From an uncultured Clostridium sp. (GTDB taxonomy: Bacteria; Bacillota; Clostridia; Clostridiales; Clostridiaceae), in assembly GCA_900547475.1 (NCBI GenBank), contig URGW01000015.1, positions 1 to 64,000 of the forward strand: 64,000 nucleotides of DNA. The letters run 5' to 3'. Below are positions 62,461 to 64,000 of this stretch, in pieces. The first letter of the stretch is position 1; the number at the start of each line of letters is the position of its first letter. Made by a program: the position numbers and the translations under genes. Below the pieces are notes generated by a model, which worked only from the letters and a program-made list of their open reading frames with translations, ran no database searches and was not told the DNA's origin.

Positions 62461-62850
62461 AAGTAAAAAAATAAATAGAGTTCTACAGAAACTGGTTTCA
62501 CTTTAAGATTCAGAAAGGGTTAAATGCATTAAAGTACATTTAATTATGGGTATAACATTAAACTATAAGTGAAACTATAAATTTTAGATTTAGTAAGTTT
62601 AATGTATTCAATCAAGCAAATGTGAGAATAAGTTTTCTAAAATTGTATTTTACCACCATAATTATGTAGAATATCCATATAAGAATGAAATGAAAAAATA
62701 TCACTTATAATTGATACGGAGAACTGTACCATAAATAAAAATAATAATTTACAGTAGTTTATAATATAAATTATGAAATATATTATAATTTCATTTAACA
62801 TAGCAATTAGGTTATAATTAAACTATATTAATTATAATAGGAGAGAGAAT
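62461..62850. other. AT-rich intergenic region
   Basis: About 390 bp without a gene. GGTTTCACTTT near 62493 and AAGTGAAACT near 62567 form a distant inverted repeat. No tRNA, terminator of good quality or recombination site is evident. Confidence 0.45.
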
Positions 62851-64000
62851 GTGGGTATATATTTAAATTCAAATAAGCCATTAATAAATTATAAAAATTT
62901 ATATAGAAGCAAATACTTTGTTGACAAGTCTTTAATAATAGAAAAAATAAATGAAGTAATCGAGACTTCCGATAAGTATATATGTGTTACAAGGCCTAGA
63001 AGATTTGGAAAGTCATCAGTTGTAGATATGTTAGGAGCATATTATTCAAAGGCTGTAGATTCAAAAGAAATATTTGATAATCTTAAAATAAGAGAAGCTG
63101 AAAGTTATGAAGAAAATTTAAATAAATATAATGTAATAAATATAAGTTTTAATACAATACCAGATAATAATAAAACATATGATGAATATATGAGTATAAT
63201 ACAAAATGGTCTAATAGATGATATAAAAGGTATGTATCCAGACTTAGAAATAAAAGATTACTATACTATTAGTCATATGTTAAATGCAACTAAAGATAAG
63301 TTTGTTTTTATATTTGATGAATGGGATTATATTTTTAGTAATAAGCTTTTTGAAGAAAAGCAAAATGACTTTTTAGAATTTATAAGACAGCTTTTAAAGG
63401 ATCAACCTTATGTTGCATTAGCATATATGACTGGTGTATTACCTATTAAAAAGTATTCAAGTGGTTCAGCTTTAAATATGTTTGATGAATATACTTTCTT
63501 AAAGGATAGAATTTATGATGAATTTTTTGGATTTACAAATAATGAAGTTTTAAATTTATGCAAAAGAACTGATGAAATTGAATTTAAAGAGTTAGAAAAC
63601 TGGTATAATGGTTATTTAACAACTAAGGGAAATAAAATATATAATCCAAGATCTGTAGTAAAAGCGCTTCAAAATGGATACTGTGAGAGTTACTGGACAA
63701 ATACAGGAGCTATGGATGAGGTAGCAAAGTATTTAAAATATAACATTTTAGAAATTAGAGATGATGTTATAGAAATGGTATCTGGTGAAGAGATAGATAT
63801 ATTTATTGATGAAGAGTTTAGAGCCGGTCAAAGAGAACCAAGAACTAAAGAAGAGATTTATTCAGCAATGATAGTATTAGGATTCTTATCTTACCATGAT
63901 GGATATTTAAAAATACCAAATAGAGAGTTAATGAAAGAATTTGAAAAAGCTTTAAGAGATGAATCTTTCGGATATGTTTCTGAAATTATAGATAATTCAA
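62851..64000 (+). CDS. AAA-ATPase-like protein (PF09820 type), truncated by the window end
   Basis: An open frame from GTG 62851, with AGGAGAG 6 nt upstream, runs off the window after 383 codons. The N terminus has the family pattern: KPLINYKNLYRSKYFVDKSLIIEKI, then the P-loop TRPRRFGKSSVVDML, Walker B FVFIFDEWDYIF, and LAYMTGVLPIKKYSSGSALNMFDEYT, RIYDEFFGFTNNEV, WYNGYL, YNPRSVVKAL and YWTNTG. Homologues usually carry a C-terminal PD-(D/E)xK nuclease, which would lie beyond the edge. They are multi-copy in gut Firmicutes and Bacteroidetes; function is unknown. Confidence 0.88.
   Translation, partial: MGIYLNSNKPLINYKNLYRSKYFVDKSLIIEKINEVIETSDKYICVTRPRRFGKSSVVDMLGAYYSKAVDSKEIFDNLKIREAESYEENLNKYNVINISFNTIPDNNKTYDEYMSIIQNGLIDDIKGMYPDLEIKDYYTISHMLNATKDKFVFIFDEWDYIFSNKLFEEKQNDFLEFIRQLLKDQPYVALAYMTGVLPIKKYSSGSALNMFDEYTFLKDRIYDEFFGFTNNEVLNLCKRTDEIEFKELENWYNGYLTTKGNKIYNPRSVVKALQNGYCESYWTNTGAMDEVAKYLKYNILEIRDDVIEMVSGEEIDIFIDEEFRAGQREPRTKEEIYSAMIVLGFLSYHDGYLKIPNRELMKEFEKALRDESFGYVSEIIDNS

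Overview
The window is a stretch of chromosome from a low-GC, Gram-positive anaerobe, most likely a Clostridium (sensu stricto) species. I infer this from the very AT-rich DNA, AGGAGG-type ribosome binding sites, frequent TTG/GTG starts, and typical clostridial genes: a glycyl-radical activase, a pyridine-nucleotide-independent type thioredoxin reductase, a single-chain PurL and an LPXTG-anchored fucosidase. The large surface fucosidase suggests a gut or mucosal lifestyle. I see no rRNA, tRNA, CRISPR array, prophage or insertion sequence with a transposase.

Layout. 0.2-5.1 kb: acylphosphatase, then a polyamine-uptake operon on the minus strand (XRE-cupin regulator, potA-potB-potC-potD) with a palindrome just upstream of the regulator. 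5.7-8.1 kb: a lone pflA, a DEDDh exonuclease and an arginase. 8.5-14.3 kb: an LCP-family cell-wall protein with a 24-bp repeat tail, followed by three genes whose products look like family members with altered active sites: an M50-like membrane protein without HExxH, a Ppx/GppA-HD protein with altered phosphate motifs, and an arginyl-tRNA synthetase homologue without recognisable HIGH and KMSKS motifs. The last sits behind what looks like a truncated T-box leader. 14.4-17.8 kb: an AI-2E-type transporter and a Fur-box-preceded feoA-feoB operon ending in a 43-aa Cys-rich membrane protein. 18-25.7 kb: housekeeping and unknown genes (RNase H-like, ComEC-like metallo-beta-lactamase fold, PEPCK-like P-loop protein, Lrp regulator, PHP hydrolase, gamma-carbonic anhydrase, CvfB). 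25.9-29.4 kb: lipoprotein plus two-component system. 29.5-31.5 kb: two overlapping membrane-anchored Mrr-like genes, one with intact and one with lost catalytic residues, and a Nudix-like gene with a broken Nudix box. 31.5-42 kb: ABC exporter, thioredoxin and thioredoxin reductase behind a promoter carrying a Fur/PerR-like box, deoxynucleoside kinase, NAD synthetase, NfeD/SPFH pair, HelD helicase. 42.3-47.7 kb: a 1772-aa cell-wall-anchored GH95 alpha-L-fucosidase. 47.8 kb: an orphan cis-prenyltransferase.

48.8-60.2 kb is a purine biosynthesis operon, purL-purE-purC-purF-purM-purN-purH-purD, with PurR-like half-sites around its promoter and with palindromic repeat elements inserted in its gaps, notably a roughly 367-bp imperfect palindrome that includes the purH stop codon. 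These genes cover PRPP to IMP apart from the purB step. The window ends with a DUF4365-type protein and a truncated AAA-ATPase-like gene, a small accessory region that could relate to defence.

No computation was available. Family assignments rest on motif recognition and remembered family consensus, and starts were chosen from visible ribosome binding sites.
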